The notes under the pieces were generated by a model, which saw only the letters and a list, made by a program, of their open reading frames with translations, was not told the DNA's origin and searched no databases. From Guyanagaster necrorhizus (taxonomy: Eukaryota > Basidiomycota > Agaricomycetes > Agaricales > Physalacriaceae), in contig NW_025064933.1 in NCBI RefSeq assembly GCF_019112545.1, positions 1 through 64,000 of the forward strand: a DNA stretch of 64,000 nucleotides. Reading direction: 5' to 3'. The translations under genes were made by a program, and so were the position numbers. Below are positions 1-11,184 of the stretch, in pieces; position 1 is the stretch's first letter, and each line of letters starts with the position of its first letter.

Positions 1-833
1 CGCGCATGTCGCAGTTGCTGCACTTATTCTCTTCCGGGCGATGACTGTGCCCACTGTTCCTTTACTAGCTGACATCGGCTAGCTGGCCTCGCCAGGTCTA
101 CTCGCTTTCTTATCTCTCCGGTGACATTTCTGACAGCGGTAAACTGTTCTGGACCCCCAGGGTTATCTCACATGTCTGGAGTCAGCCACAATAGTTATGT
201 TCTCTTCTCTAGTGTCTCAACATTCTCTCCGGCACATGAAACGCACCGCTTCTGGCCTGGCATATATTAATTAACTTTCCCAATATAGTATATGTCATAC
301 CGCGGTATGATGCGGAGTCCCTCGCTGTGTTAAGCACGCTAAAGCACCGTTAGTATGTGTGCGAGTCTCTGAGCAGCACATGTGCTATTCATCTCTGAGC
401 ATAATATTCCTCTACTTATCTCCTTGTTACCATTATTGCATCTCTCTGTTCAGCACCCAGTTATTCAGATACCTTTCTTAGGGTCCTGGATCTCTGTTCT
501 CAAGCATGTTCCATCAGTGCATCATTGATCAATGGGATCAGAATTGCTGATCATGTTTCGATCATATTCTTTTTATTTTTAGCATGTCCTCTCATGATAG
601 TATTGGCACATTTAGGGCCAAGTGCTGAGACCTCACATGCAGCCTAACCCCTCTGGTATTAGTCTGTTACTAGGCCATGCACTCTGCTTATTGTTACTTC
701 AGTTTAGCATTATGATAGCTAGGTTTCTGTGCGCTCTAGTCCTATTTTCTGTTACATGCTTACTGGACTGGAATGCAGTCCATGTATTTGCAATTTTCGC
801 AATTTTACATGCCTGAACATGGAGAGGGCATGT
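1..833 (+). repeat. Unclassified repeat, P block, copy 1 (5' end cut by window)
   Basis: This is homologous along its length to 32230-33065 (+) and to 30000-30800 (-), so it is the end portion of an interspersed repeat. It has about 25 CpG dinucleotides, mostly in its first 400 bases, and those sites read TpG or CpA in the 32 kb copy. It contains a perfect 14-bp palindrome around 296-310 (CATACCGCGGTATG), a 7-bp stem hairpin at 764-782, and a terminal hairpin at 808-833 (ACATGCC/GGCATGT). The last base of that hairpin is where homology stops in two independent insertions, so 833 is probably a true element end. No protein domain is recognised in the short open frames. Element class is unknown. 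Confidence 0.75.
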
Positions 834-1021
834 CAACGGCTCTCACTGGTATACCCCAGCTTCGAGCTAAAGTTTATTCACACCACATTCATTCTCAAGC
901 CTACTTGCCTATGCTTTGACAGCACCAAGTATTGATATCACTGGACTTGATCATTATATCCAAGCACAAGGTATCGATCATTTATCATGTGTTACTGGTC
1001 ACATGCAACTTGGGTCTAACA
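834..1021 (+). repeat. E1 5' LTR fragment (R-U5 side)
   Basis: This matches the second half of other family A LTRs and ends in the family terminus TCTAACA. It retains the motif AGCTTCGAGCTAA, with its CpG intact, near 860. Other copies read TTGAG or TCAAG there, which shows the ancestral form of the self-primer motif. The upstream half of the LTR is replaced by the P-block repeat, which apparently inserted about 20 bp before the predicted transcript start. The rest of the LTR may lie left of the window. Confidence 0.75.
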
Positions 1022-2013
1022 CAACCAAGTGGTGAAATTCACTCTTCAAACAATGGCCCAACCTGATGAGGGTGCTACCTAAGAATGCTGTCATCCTGCA
1101 ATGCTGCTCTGACCTATTACAAAAACCCTGTCCCTTCAAGGGCACTTCTGATGACATTGACAGATTTCTGATTAATTGCAAACAATATTTTAAGGTTTAC
1201 ATTGCATTCCTTAAAACCAATATGAACTGCATAGTCTTTGCCTTCTTATGTCTTGAGAACAAGGCTAAGACATAGTGGATCTTGATTTCCTCTAACTTCT
1301 TCTCTATGATCCAACAACACTACCAGCTACCATCTTGGCTAGTCTTTAAACAAATACTTAATAACAAGTTCATTGACCTGATGGTATAAGAAGTTCATAA
1401 ATTAAAGATCAAAGAATACAAGATAGGCAATAAGTCAGCTACTAAATACTTTGACAAGCTAGAGCAACTCACAAAGCTTGCCAGAATTCAGGACAATATC
1501 AACAATGATGAGTGAATGATCAAAGCACTCAAGCAAGGAGCACTATCATCCTATATCAAGATGATGTCAGACATTGGAATGAATGTGCTGAAGGGATATG
1601 ACATGTGGAAGGAATGAATCATTGACATGTACAAAGAGCAGCAGAGGCAAAAGACAGAGCAATCCAACCTACAGGAGTACTACAAATCAAGCTAGCCACA
1701 GACTTCAAAGCTCAGAAATCAGTCTGGGACTAATAAATCAAGTACTTTGATAATGAGCACTTTCTTCTATAGAACACAGAAGACAGACACAGGAACCACA
1801 TACACTGGAGGCAAAAAACTAATGGATATAGACCAGTTGAAGAAGGAGGGCAAATACTTTAATTATGGCCAGAAGGGCCATATGTTGCAAGATTGTCCAA
1901 AGAAGAAATGCATGTGGAAGAACATATGAGTGCAGATTGCTAAGCTACAGAAGGAAGATGAAGAACTTGGCAAAGAAACAAAGATAGAGAAGATAAAAGA
2001 TAGGGCCAACTAG
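1022..2013 (+). pseudogene. E1 gag fragment (capsid and zinc knuckle)
   Basis: This is the C-terminal third of a family A Gag. The capsid region (Retrotrans_gag type) lies near 1066-1275, with the family signature PFKGTSDDIDRFLINCKQYF. The nucleocapsid knuckle near 1855-1905 has lost two cysteines: it reads YFNYGQKGHMLQDC where E3 has CFNCGQKGHMAKDC. The change is two G-to-A transitions. Sequence jumps directly from the LTR end to mid gag, so leader, PBS and about 600 codons of the N-terminal extension are missing. The gag frame ends at TAG 2011-2013, where the other copies have TGA. Confidence 0.85.
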
Positions 2014-3831
2014 CACATAATTCTATTAGATCAGCCAAAGGACTTCATGGTATACAACAAACAGCTGCTGAGCAGACTGATAGTACTTATATAGTTACCT
2101 CTATATTTAAATTATACATGCATTCAAATATATCTGAATCCTTTATCACTGCATATATCATCAATAAATCACCAAAAAATAAAGCCCAACTGCCTATAGG
2201 CCAAACAGAGAGAGACTCCCATCAAGTGGCTCAAACCATTCAATACCAAATGGACTTGGAGGACTATCAAAGATGCTAGGACAGAAGAGAAAGCTAAGGC
2301 TGTACTCAAGAATTGAGTATATAAGACTCAGGCTGAAAAAGTCATCAATAAGATAATTGATGAGATGAAGAAGGCAGAGTGATGTTGGGCCTTAGAATGG
2401 CTTGACAAGCTCCAAGACCCTAGGAGATATGTCAGGAGAACCAAGACAATGGGACAGGACTTGAACATAAAAGCCCAGATTGAGACCCTCACCAATCAGT
2501 CTATCCATGCTATTATAGTGCTAATTGATAGCAGCTGTACTGGTAACTCTATAAATCATGCTTTCATCAGCAAGCACAATCTCCCAATCTAGGTCACAGC
2601 TGCTCCTATACCAGTTTACAATACAGATGGAACCAAAAACTAAGCTGGTTCAATAATAGAGTTCATCAAGTTATGTCTTACTATTAGTAGTCATTCTAAA
2701 CAGATCAACCTGGCAGTCACTAACTTTGGAACCAAAAAAATCTTCTTAGGCTATGACTGGTTGATCTGGTATAATCTCTTGGTAAATTGAAAAACTGAGC
2801 AAATCATATTCACATATTGCAAATATTGAAAAATCCCCTTTGAACTACTCAATGAGGATCTCAAAGACAGATGGGATGAAGCAATAGAGAATGGCAAGAC
2901 AATACTCACTGTCAATATACAACAAGTGTTACATATCTGAGCAGTGCACTACACTAATGACCTGGCTGCAAAAGCCAATGAAGGAAAGGAAGAGAGAACA
3001 TTTGAAGAAATAGTTTCCAAGTGAGCCTGAGATTACCAGGATCTATTCAACAAAGAGATTTTTGATGAACTTCCTGAATCAAAGCTATAGAATCATGCAA
3101 TTGAGCTCATTCTGAATGCCAATGCAAATCTTGATTGCAAAATATATCCTCTCAGTAATCATGAAGAACAGGAACTAGATAAGTTTCTGGATAAGAACCT
3201 TTCCAGTGGCTGAATCCAACTCTCAAAATTCCTGATGGCCTCTCAATTCTTCTTCATCAAGAAGGAGAATGGAAAACTCTGACTGGTCTAGAATTACCAG
3301 AAACTAAATAAAATGACAATCAAAAATTGTTATTCTCTTCCACTTATCTTAGAGTTAATAGACAAACTCCATGGAGTCCAGTACTACACTAAACTAGATG
3401 TCAGATGGGGCTACAATAATGTGCAGATCAAGGAGAGAGATGAATGGAAGGCAGCCTTCTGAACCAACTGAGGGTTATTTGAACTCACAATGATATTCTT
3501 CAGGCTAACAAATTTATCAGCAACCTTTCAATAGATGATGAATGATATCTTTAGAGATCTCATCACCACTGAAAAAGTCATCATCTATCTCAACAACATC
3601 CTCATTATGTCTAAGGACCACACTGAACACTGGAAGCTGGTTTGACAAATACTCAAACTTATGAGAAAGCATAAACTCTTCCTTAAAGCAGAAAAGTGTG
3701 AGTTCAAGGTACTAGAGATGGAATACTTAGAAGTAATAATCAGTGAAGAAAGTATTCAGATAGACCTAGTCAAGATGGCTGGTTTTAGGCAAAAAGAAGG
3801 AACTACACTCATTTTTAGGGTTCACCAACTT
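2014..3831 (+). pseudogene. E1 pol, first part (linker, protease, RT N-half)
   Basis: An aspartic protease motif LIDSSCTG lies near 2522-2545 (family active site DSGCTG). RT follows from about 3080 with the conserved NANANLDCK segment, and the catalytic box near 3583-3597 reads YLNN instead of YLDD. Several in-frame TGA and TAG codons interrupt it. Coding breaks at 3831 inside the RT thumb motif FTNFY, where E2 inserted. The AACTT at 3827-3831 is repeated at 20126-20130, after which the frame resumes. The protein would have processed Gag-Pol and copied the element RNA in cytoplasmic particles. Confidence 0.85.
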
Positions 3832-4300
3832 TATTAGACTCAAGCTGCATATGATTTTAGATATGTGATAAACTGATATCACTTCGCACTTTGAGTGAAG
3901 CATCAGAGTCTACTAGTGTAAATATAGATCATAATATGACAAGGCTTTTAATGATTGGCTTAAGAGTAGAATAGTATAAATAAACTTTAGCTCAAAGCTG
4001 AGGTTGTACCAGTGAGGGCTATTCTACTTATATACATATTATAGTATTTTTATAAATACTGCTGCTTATTATGTTTGTGCTGGCAATTATGCTTATTGTT
4101 CTTGAGCATCACTACTGTCTACAATAGTGTTGTTGTGTGTCATCAGACAACACTGTTGCATCAAAAGACAATGACCAATTGGGCTTGTTGTGATGACTAA
4201 TTCAATCCCACAGTCTTAAGCACTGATCTAGATGCTCTGACTAAGCATAAATAGGAGTTAATCCCATTAAAAGAAAAGAAAATAAGTGAAAATCATAATA
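3832..4300 (-). repeat. E2 3' LTR and adjoining PPT
   Basis: This 469-bp LTR is homologous to 19657-20125. Its edge at 4301-4315 is pyrimidine-rich on the given strand, i.e. a polypurine tract (AAGGAGGGGGTAA) in the element sense, which primes plus-strand DNA. The conserved TAAACTTTAGCTCAAAGCT segment carries the self-primer motif. Confidence 0.88.
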
Positions 4301-4333
4301 TTACCCCCTCCTTAAAACTATCATCCTGATGGC

Positions 4334-6781
4334 TCAATTTAGAGATAGTTCATAGTCATGAATAGCATCTGCTGCATTCATTCATTTCTCATTGACCCAT
4401 TGGTTTGATTCAGGACCATAGCTGTTTCAGCTAACTAAGTAGTCAACTGTTGTGGTCATACTCCTGCTTCATGCTTTGACTTTGCAGAGCTTGTGGTTCA
4501 ATATTCTGTTGATTTTATAAAGCTCCTCACTGTTGATTAAGTCTGGGGGAGGAGATGGGGGCTGTTTCTGAATTGGAAAGGTCAGTGTAATGTATGGCAT
4601 CAGTAATGATTTGTTAAAGATGTCATGGATTTTCCAATGTGCTGGCAGGTGAAACCAGTACATGGAGGTGCTAATCTTAGCCAGTATTAGAAATAGGCCT
4701 GTGCATTTATCAGAAAGTTTTTATTTAGGGCAAGATAGGTGAAGGTTGGTGGTGTCCAACCAAACCTTATCATTGATAGTGTAATTATGTGCTGGCTGAT
4801 AGTGTTTGCCATACTGTTTTTTCATAGTAGAGGCTGCCTTCTCAAGAGAGGTATAGGTTTCATTATGTATTTTTGCCATTGTCATGGCAAAGTTGAATGA
4901 GGCTAGTGTGGTAGTGTAAGAGCATGTTGTTTGAGCAATGTTAGGATGTCATCTGTAATTTATGAAGAATGGTGTTTGGCCTATTGCTGAGTGGATGCAG
5001 TTGTTGTGTTGAAATGCAGCAAGGACTAGCCATTCCACCCAATCATTCTGTCAGTAGTTTATAAAGAGGCACAGATACTTTTTGATTTCTTAGTTAGCAT
5101 GCTCTGTCTGTCCATCAGTTTGAGGGTGATATGCTGTAGATGCATTCTGGCAAATATTGAAGAGTTTATATAGGTTGTTCAGGAACTTGGAGATGAACTG
5201 TGGGCCTTGATCAGAGATGATAATCTGAGGCATTTCATACTTAGTGTAGATCTCATCATATAGGATTTTTGTCTATTCCTCAGATGTTAATTCTGTCAAA
5301 CATGTGACTGAGACAATTACCTTTGAAAACCTGTCAACAACAATGATGATTACATTATAGCCATTGCAGTCAGATAGCCCTGTGATCATGTCAACTGATA
5401 TGTGTGTCCACAGTGACTGAGAGACCTTGTTGGGATGCAACAGTGCTGCTTGAGCTTGGATCATGAATTTTTCTCTTTGATAGATTTTACACCCTTTTAC
5501 ATAGCATTTGATATCCTGTCTCATCTTTGGCCACCAGTATTTGCATAAAACTAATTCTTTGGTTTTTGCAACTTCTGGATCCCCCCTTGTTGCATAATCA
5601 TAGCATATGGTGATGATTTCACTCTAAAGTTCCTGATCATATGAAATGTAGATCCACCTATTACAGCAGATCAGTCTGTCCTTCTTTGTTATTCCCTGCT
5701 CATGATTTAGGGATGAGCCCACATGCTGATTCTATTTACCAGTGTTCCTAGTCACACTTTTGATCTGCATATAGATCTTCTCTTCCATTGGCATTATCAT
5801 AGCATAGAAGTGTTCAAGTTTTAGCAGTGTGACTCTCTTGTTGTTATGATCTTCTTGATTATGATCAGCCCACCTGCTCAACAGGTTGGCCTTCTTATTT
5901 GCTGTATCCACCTTATAGTATAGAGTGTACAGATACTGACTCAGTTTCATCATCTATTAGACTTATCATCTGTTTAGCTTTTGAAGTTGCTGGAAATACT
6001 AAAGGTTTTGATGGTCAGTCCAGATCTCAAAGGTCTTGGTGATGCTGATGAGATAATATCACTATTTCTCTAGGGTGAGTATTATAGCAAGCAACTCCTT
6101 GTCATAGATTTTATAGTTTTGCTTAGTCACTGTTAGGGCCTTGGAGAGAAAGATGACTGGTCACTATTTCCCATCTTGTTTCTGAGACAGAACAGCCCCT
6201 ATTGCACCCTCACTTGAATCAGTCTCTACTCAGAACTGGTTATTCTGATTCAGAATGGCTAATACTATATCCTCTGCTAGCTGCTGTTTTAGATCATCAA
6301 AAGCTATTTGCTGTGATAGTTATCATGTCTATGGTGCATTACCAGTTAATTGCATCATTGGTCAGATGATCTTGCTATAGTCTTGGATAAACCAGTGATA
6401 GAAGTTTGTGAATCCTAAAAAAGATTGGAGTTCCTTTTTCTTCACTGGCTCCATCCATTTGATCACTCTGGCCACTTTGATAGGATCTATGCAGATGCTT
6501 CCTTTACTGATGATGACTCCAAAATACTCTGTTTTCAACACCTCAAACTTGCACTTCTCTGCTTTAAGGAACAATTTGTGCTTCCTCATCAAAGCTAGTA
6601 TCTGTCATATTAGTGCTCTGTGTTTCTTCTTTGTTTTTGACATGATGAGAATATCATTGAGATAAATGGTCATCTTTTCCATGGCAATGAGATCTTTGAA
6701 GATGTCATTCATCATCTATTAAAAGGTGGCTGGTGAGTTTATTAGGCTGAAGAATATGACTGTTAGTTCAAACAGTCCTTG
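4334..6781 (-). pseudogene. E2 pol, 3' part (RT C-half, RNase H, integrase, chromodomain)
   Basis: Read right to left: the RT catalytic box near 6655-6690 reads YLND, followed by the thumb segment KKELQSFLGFTNFYHWFIQD (about 6370-6450). RNase H lies near 5950-6350. The integrase core lies near 5070-5530 with ISDQGPQF and an HPQTDGQTE segment. A C-terminal chromodomain follows near 4340-4480, with YLVS and YGPESNQWVNEK. In-frame TGA codons occur at Arg positions. The frame is cut at 6781 by E3 and continues at 14884. The chromodomain suggests integration into heterochromatin, as in other chromoviruses. Confidence 0.88.
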
Positions 6782-7249
6782 TGTTAGATCTAAATTGCAT
6801 GTGACTATAAACACATGATAAACTGACATCACTTCACACTTTGAGTGGAATATCAGAGTTCACTGATTGTGAATAGTAGTCAATGTATGTCAAGGCCTTT
6901 GAATTTGGCTTGAGAGAAAGTGGTGTGATAATAAACTTTAGCTCAAAGCTGGGGTTACCAGTGAGAGCTAGTGGTCTTAAATACTGTATATGGTTTGCTA
7001 ATAATACTACTACTTATTGTATGCTTCTGAGTCTATTGTGCTTGTTGCCCTAGAGCATTACTATCCTACATAAAAAGATGATTGTGCATTGTCAAGTATG
7101 TTGTTGCATTGAAAGACAATAACAGACTTAGCCAGTTGTGATGACTAAGCTTTGTCCCATAATCTTAGGCACTTGTCCTAGCACTCTGACTAAGCATCAA
7201 ATAGGAGTAAAAATGGAAAAAGAAAGAAAATGAGAGAGAAATTGTAATA
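6782..7249 (-). repeat. E3 3' LTR
   Basis: This 468-bp LTR is nearly identical to 14416-14883. Its ends are TGTTAG and TAATA (decayed TAACA). Confidence 0.93.
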
Positions 7250-7264
7250 TTACCCTCTCTTTAA
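7250..7264 (-). other. E3 polypurine tract
   Basis: In the element sense this reads AAAGAGAGGGTAA directly against the 3' LTR, the expected plus-strand primer. The same purine run abuts the 3' LTRs of E1, E5, E6 and E7. Confidence 0.8.
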
Positions 7265-7282
7265 GACCATCATCCCAATGGC

Positions 7283-10200
7283 TTAATTAAAGGATAATTC
7301 ATAGTCACATATAGCATCATCCACCTGCACCTGCTTCTTGTTTACCCATTGGTTGGATTCAGGTCTATAGCCCTTTCAGCTGATCAGATAGTTGACTATA
7401 GTTGTCATTCCACCTCCTTTTGCTCTAACTTTCTGCAGTTTATAGTGTAAAATCTGATCGACTTTATAATCTTCCTTGTTATTAATAAGGTCAGAGGAAG
7501 GCAGTGGAGGCTGTTTCTGATTAGGGAATGCTGGTGCAATATATGGGGTTAATAACATCTTGTTAAAGACATCATGTATTTTCCAAGTTGGAGGAAGTTG
7601 CAGTTTATAGGCAATGGCCCCAACTTTAGAGATTATAGAGAAAGAGCTGGTGCATTTATTGGCTAACTTGCATTTTGGGCATGGGAGGTGAAGGTTGGTT
7701 GTATTGAGCTAGACTTTATCATTGATAGAATATGTGTGTGTAAATCAGCAGTGTGTATTGTATTGCCATGTTATTGTGGCTGCAGCCCATTCCAGAGTGA
7801 CTTTGGTTTCTGTATAGATTTTTGCCATGATAGTGGCAAAGTCTGAGGATGCAGGGGTTGTGGTGTGGTGTTGCTTGGTCTGTGCAACATGTAGATGGTG
7901 ACCATTGTTGATAAAGAATGGCATCTTTCCTGTCACTGAGTGAACCTGGTTATTGTGTTGAAAGGCAGCAAGAGATAATCATTCGACTCAGTCATCTTGT
8001 CAATAGTTAATGAATAAGTGAAGATATTTTTCCACCTCTTGGTTTGCACATTTTGTCTGTCTGTCAGTTTGGGGGTGATATATGGTTGATGCATTTCTTT
8101 TGATGTTTAAAAGGTGATAGAGGTTATCTAAGAATTTGAAGACAAATTGAGGTCTCCTGTCTGAGATAACCACTTGAGATATACCATATTTGGCATAAAC
8201 TTCATTATGTAGGATCTTAGCCCATCCTTCAAAAGTCAACTCTGTTGAGCAGAGGATCAGAATGATTGCTTTCAAGAATCAATCAATAATGATGATGATT
8301 GTGTCATAAATATTACAGTCAGAGAGCTCAGTGATCATGTCAACAGAGATGTGGGTCCATAGTGTTGAAGGTATTTCATTCAGATAGAGTGGTGCAGCCC
8401 GAGCCTGCATTAATAATTTGCCTCATTGGCAGACTTTACATGCTTTGACATATATGATGATGTCATTGCCCATTTAAGCCATCAGTACTCTCATAGTACC
8501 AGTTCTTTGGTTTTAGTGATGCCCAGATGGCTGGCAGTGGCATGGTCATGACAGTTGGTGATGATCTCTCTATGCAGCTCTTGATCTCATAGAATATAGA
8601 TTCACCCATCATAGTGAATTAGTTCCCCTTCCTTTATCATTTTCCATTCATGGTTGAGGGATAGGGCCACTTGCTGGTCCCATTTATGATTGTCTCAAGT
8701 CATGCTCTTGATATGCTCATGAATCTCCTCTTCTGTTGGCATTATTATGGTCTGAAAATGCTTGGGCTGTAATAGTGTCACTCCTTCATTATCAGCTCCT
8801 CCTTGATCATGGTCTGCATGTCAGCTGAGAAAATGAGCCTTTTTGTTTGCTATCTCTGCTTTATGATAGATTGTGTATTGGTATTGACTGAGTTCAGTCA
8901 TTCATCTTGCCTGCTAATGGTTCAGTTTTTGTGGTTGCCAGAAGTATCAGAGGTTTTGATGATCTGTTCAGATCTCAAAAACTTTGACAGCCCTGATTAG
9001 ATAATGTCACCATTCTTCTAGGGTGAGCATGATGGCAAGCAATTTCTTATCATAGATCTCATAGTTTCACTTAGTGATTATGAGTGCTTTTGACAGAAAT
9101 GCAACAGGGCACTATCTCTTGTCTTATTCTTGGGATAAAACCACCCCAATTGCCCTCTCACTCGAGTCAGCCTCAATATGGAACTTTCCTCTCTGTGTGG
9201 GGATGGTGAGGATGATATCCTCAGCCAGACGTTGTTTGAGGTCATTAAAAGCAGCTTTCTGAGAGGGTTCCCAAACTCAGAGGGCATTGCCAGTTAACTG
9301 GGTCATTGGTCAGATGATCTTGCTGTAATCCTGAATAAAATATCAGTAGAAGTTTATAAACCTGAGGAATGACTGTAGCTCCTTTTTCTTGGTTGGTTCT
9401 GGCCATTCTGTCACCTCTGCTACTTTGATGGGATCCATCCTAATACTCTCTTCACTGATGATGACTCTGAGGTATTTGGTTTTGAGTATCTTGAATTCAC
9501 ATTTCTCCACTTTAAAGAACAGTTTGTACTTTCTCATAAGGGCCAATACTTGTCATACCAGCTTTCAATGCTCTTCCTTTCTTTCAGACATGATCAATAT
9601 ATTGTTGAGATAAATGGTGACCTTTCTCATGGAGATAAGGTCTTTGAAGATGTTGTTCATTATCCACTGGAAGGTTGCTAGAGAGTTAGTGAGTCTGAAG
9701 AACATGACTGTAGGCTCAAACAGTCCCTGATTTGTTCTGAATGTGGCTTTCCATTTATCGCCTTCTTTGATATGGATATTGTTGTAGCCTCACCAGATGT
9801 TGAGTTTGGTGTAATATTTAGTGTCTTGGAGCTTGTCTATTAATTCCAAAATCAGCAGAAGAGGGTAACAATTCTTGATCATCATCTCATTGAGCTTTTG
9901 ATAGTTTTGGACTGGTCAGAGCTTGCCATCCTTCTTTTTGACAAAAAAGAATGGTGAAGCCATCAGAGATTTTGATGGCTGAATTTGTCCACTGGACAGA
10001 TTCTTATCCAAGAATTTATCAAGCTCTTGTTGTTTATTGTTGCTAAGAGGATAAGTTTTGCAGTCCAGATTGGCATTGGCATTCAGGATCAGCTCAATCA
10101 TGTGATCTCATAGCTTCAGTTCTGGTAACTCATCAAAACTTTCTTTTTCAAATAAATCCTTGAAGTCTCATGTCTATTCTAGCACTATTTCTTTAAAGGT

Positions 10201-11184
10201 TTTCTCCTCCTTGTGTTCATTGGCTTTGACAGCCAGATTATTAGCATGATGAATTGCCTGGATATATGCTTCACATTGGAGGTCGATGGCAAGGATGGTC
10301 TCTCTATCTTCCATCTCCTCATCTCATCAATCCTCTGGATCTTCATCAAGTAGCTTGAATGGGATTTTTTGACATTGATATCTTGCAAATGTGATCCTTC
10401 CAGTCTTTCAGCTGATTAGCAGGTTATAGCATATCAACCAGTCATGCTCAAGGAAGATTTTCTTGGTCCTAAGATCTGTGATGGCCAGATCAATTTGTTC
10501 AGAATAATCACCAATCATGAGTCGAAGCTCAACAAACTCAGTAATCAAACCAGCCTGATTTTTAGTTTCATCAGCATTATAAACTGGGATTGGAGCTGCA
10601 GTACCCCAGGTTGAAAGTTTGTGCTTATTGATAAAAGCACAATTGATTGAGCTTTCAGTGCAATCACTGTTGATTAGGGCAGTCACAGCATGAGTGGAGC
10701 AAGACATAAGCATTTCGATTTGGGCTTTGATAATTAGATCTTGCCCTAGAGTTCTGGATCATCAAATGAACTTTTGCAGCCCCCAAAGTTCACCAAGCCA
10801 TTCTAGGGCTTGGAGTTGCTCAGCCTTCTTTATCTCTTTTATCATTTCATTGATTACTTCTTTAGCTCATATTTGATGGATCCAATTTTTAAGGATGCCT
10901 TTTGCCATGGCCTTGTTTTTAGCATCTTTGATGGCCCTCCAGGTCCATTTGGTGTCAAATGGTTTGAGCCAGGTGGTGGGACCTGCTGCCTCTGTTCAGC
11001 TCTGAAATGTTTGAGTTTTGTCTTGTTTTTGTGATTCCTTAGTGTGTAAGACTGATAACTGAGGTATATTCGAATGTGCATGTAAAGTATGCATAGGAGT
11101 AGCTACAGAAATACTATCAGTCTGACTAGCAGCTGTGGTTGGCACACCATGAAAGTCCTTGGCTGATTCAGTGGAATTGCTCAT
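7283..11184 (-). pseudogene. E3 pol (protease, RT, RNase H, integrase, chromodomain)
   Basis: The reading frame opens with ATGA overlapping the gag stop, in the -1 frame. In order: a linker; a protease near 10660-10400 whose active site reads INSDCTES instead of IDSGCTGS; RT from about 10100, with the catalytic box near 9605-9620 reading YLNN; a thumb segment ending FINFY near 9343; RNase H near 9300-8800; integrase with ISDRRPQFVFKF and HPQTDRQTK near 8160-8040; and a C-terminal chromodomain near 7460-7290 with NYLIS, YRPESNQWVNK. The frame closes at TAA 7283-7285. Most internal stops are TGA at Arg positions of the family. Both catalytic Asp losses are G-to-A transitions. Confidence 0.88.

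Noticed and set aside
622..935. Short hydrophobic open frames as host genes
   Set aside because: They lie in a repeat with three copies here, overlap each other, and show no domain or codon signal.
6408..6665. Plus-strand open frame across E2 RT (85 codons), with similar ones at 9389, 24448, 51595 and 54550
   Set aside because: These are antisense shadows of the conserved RT segment; they recur only because RT itself is conserved, and they carry no domain of their own.
9300..9345. TGA read as a sense codon (code reassignment) because so many stops fall at Arg sites
   Set aside because: TAG and TAA also interrupt the same frames, catalytic Asp residues are lost as well, and CGA-to-TGA by CpG loss explains the pattern simply.
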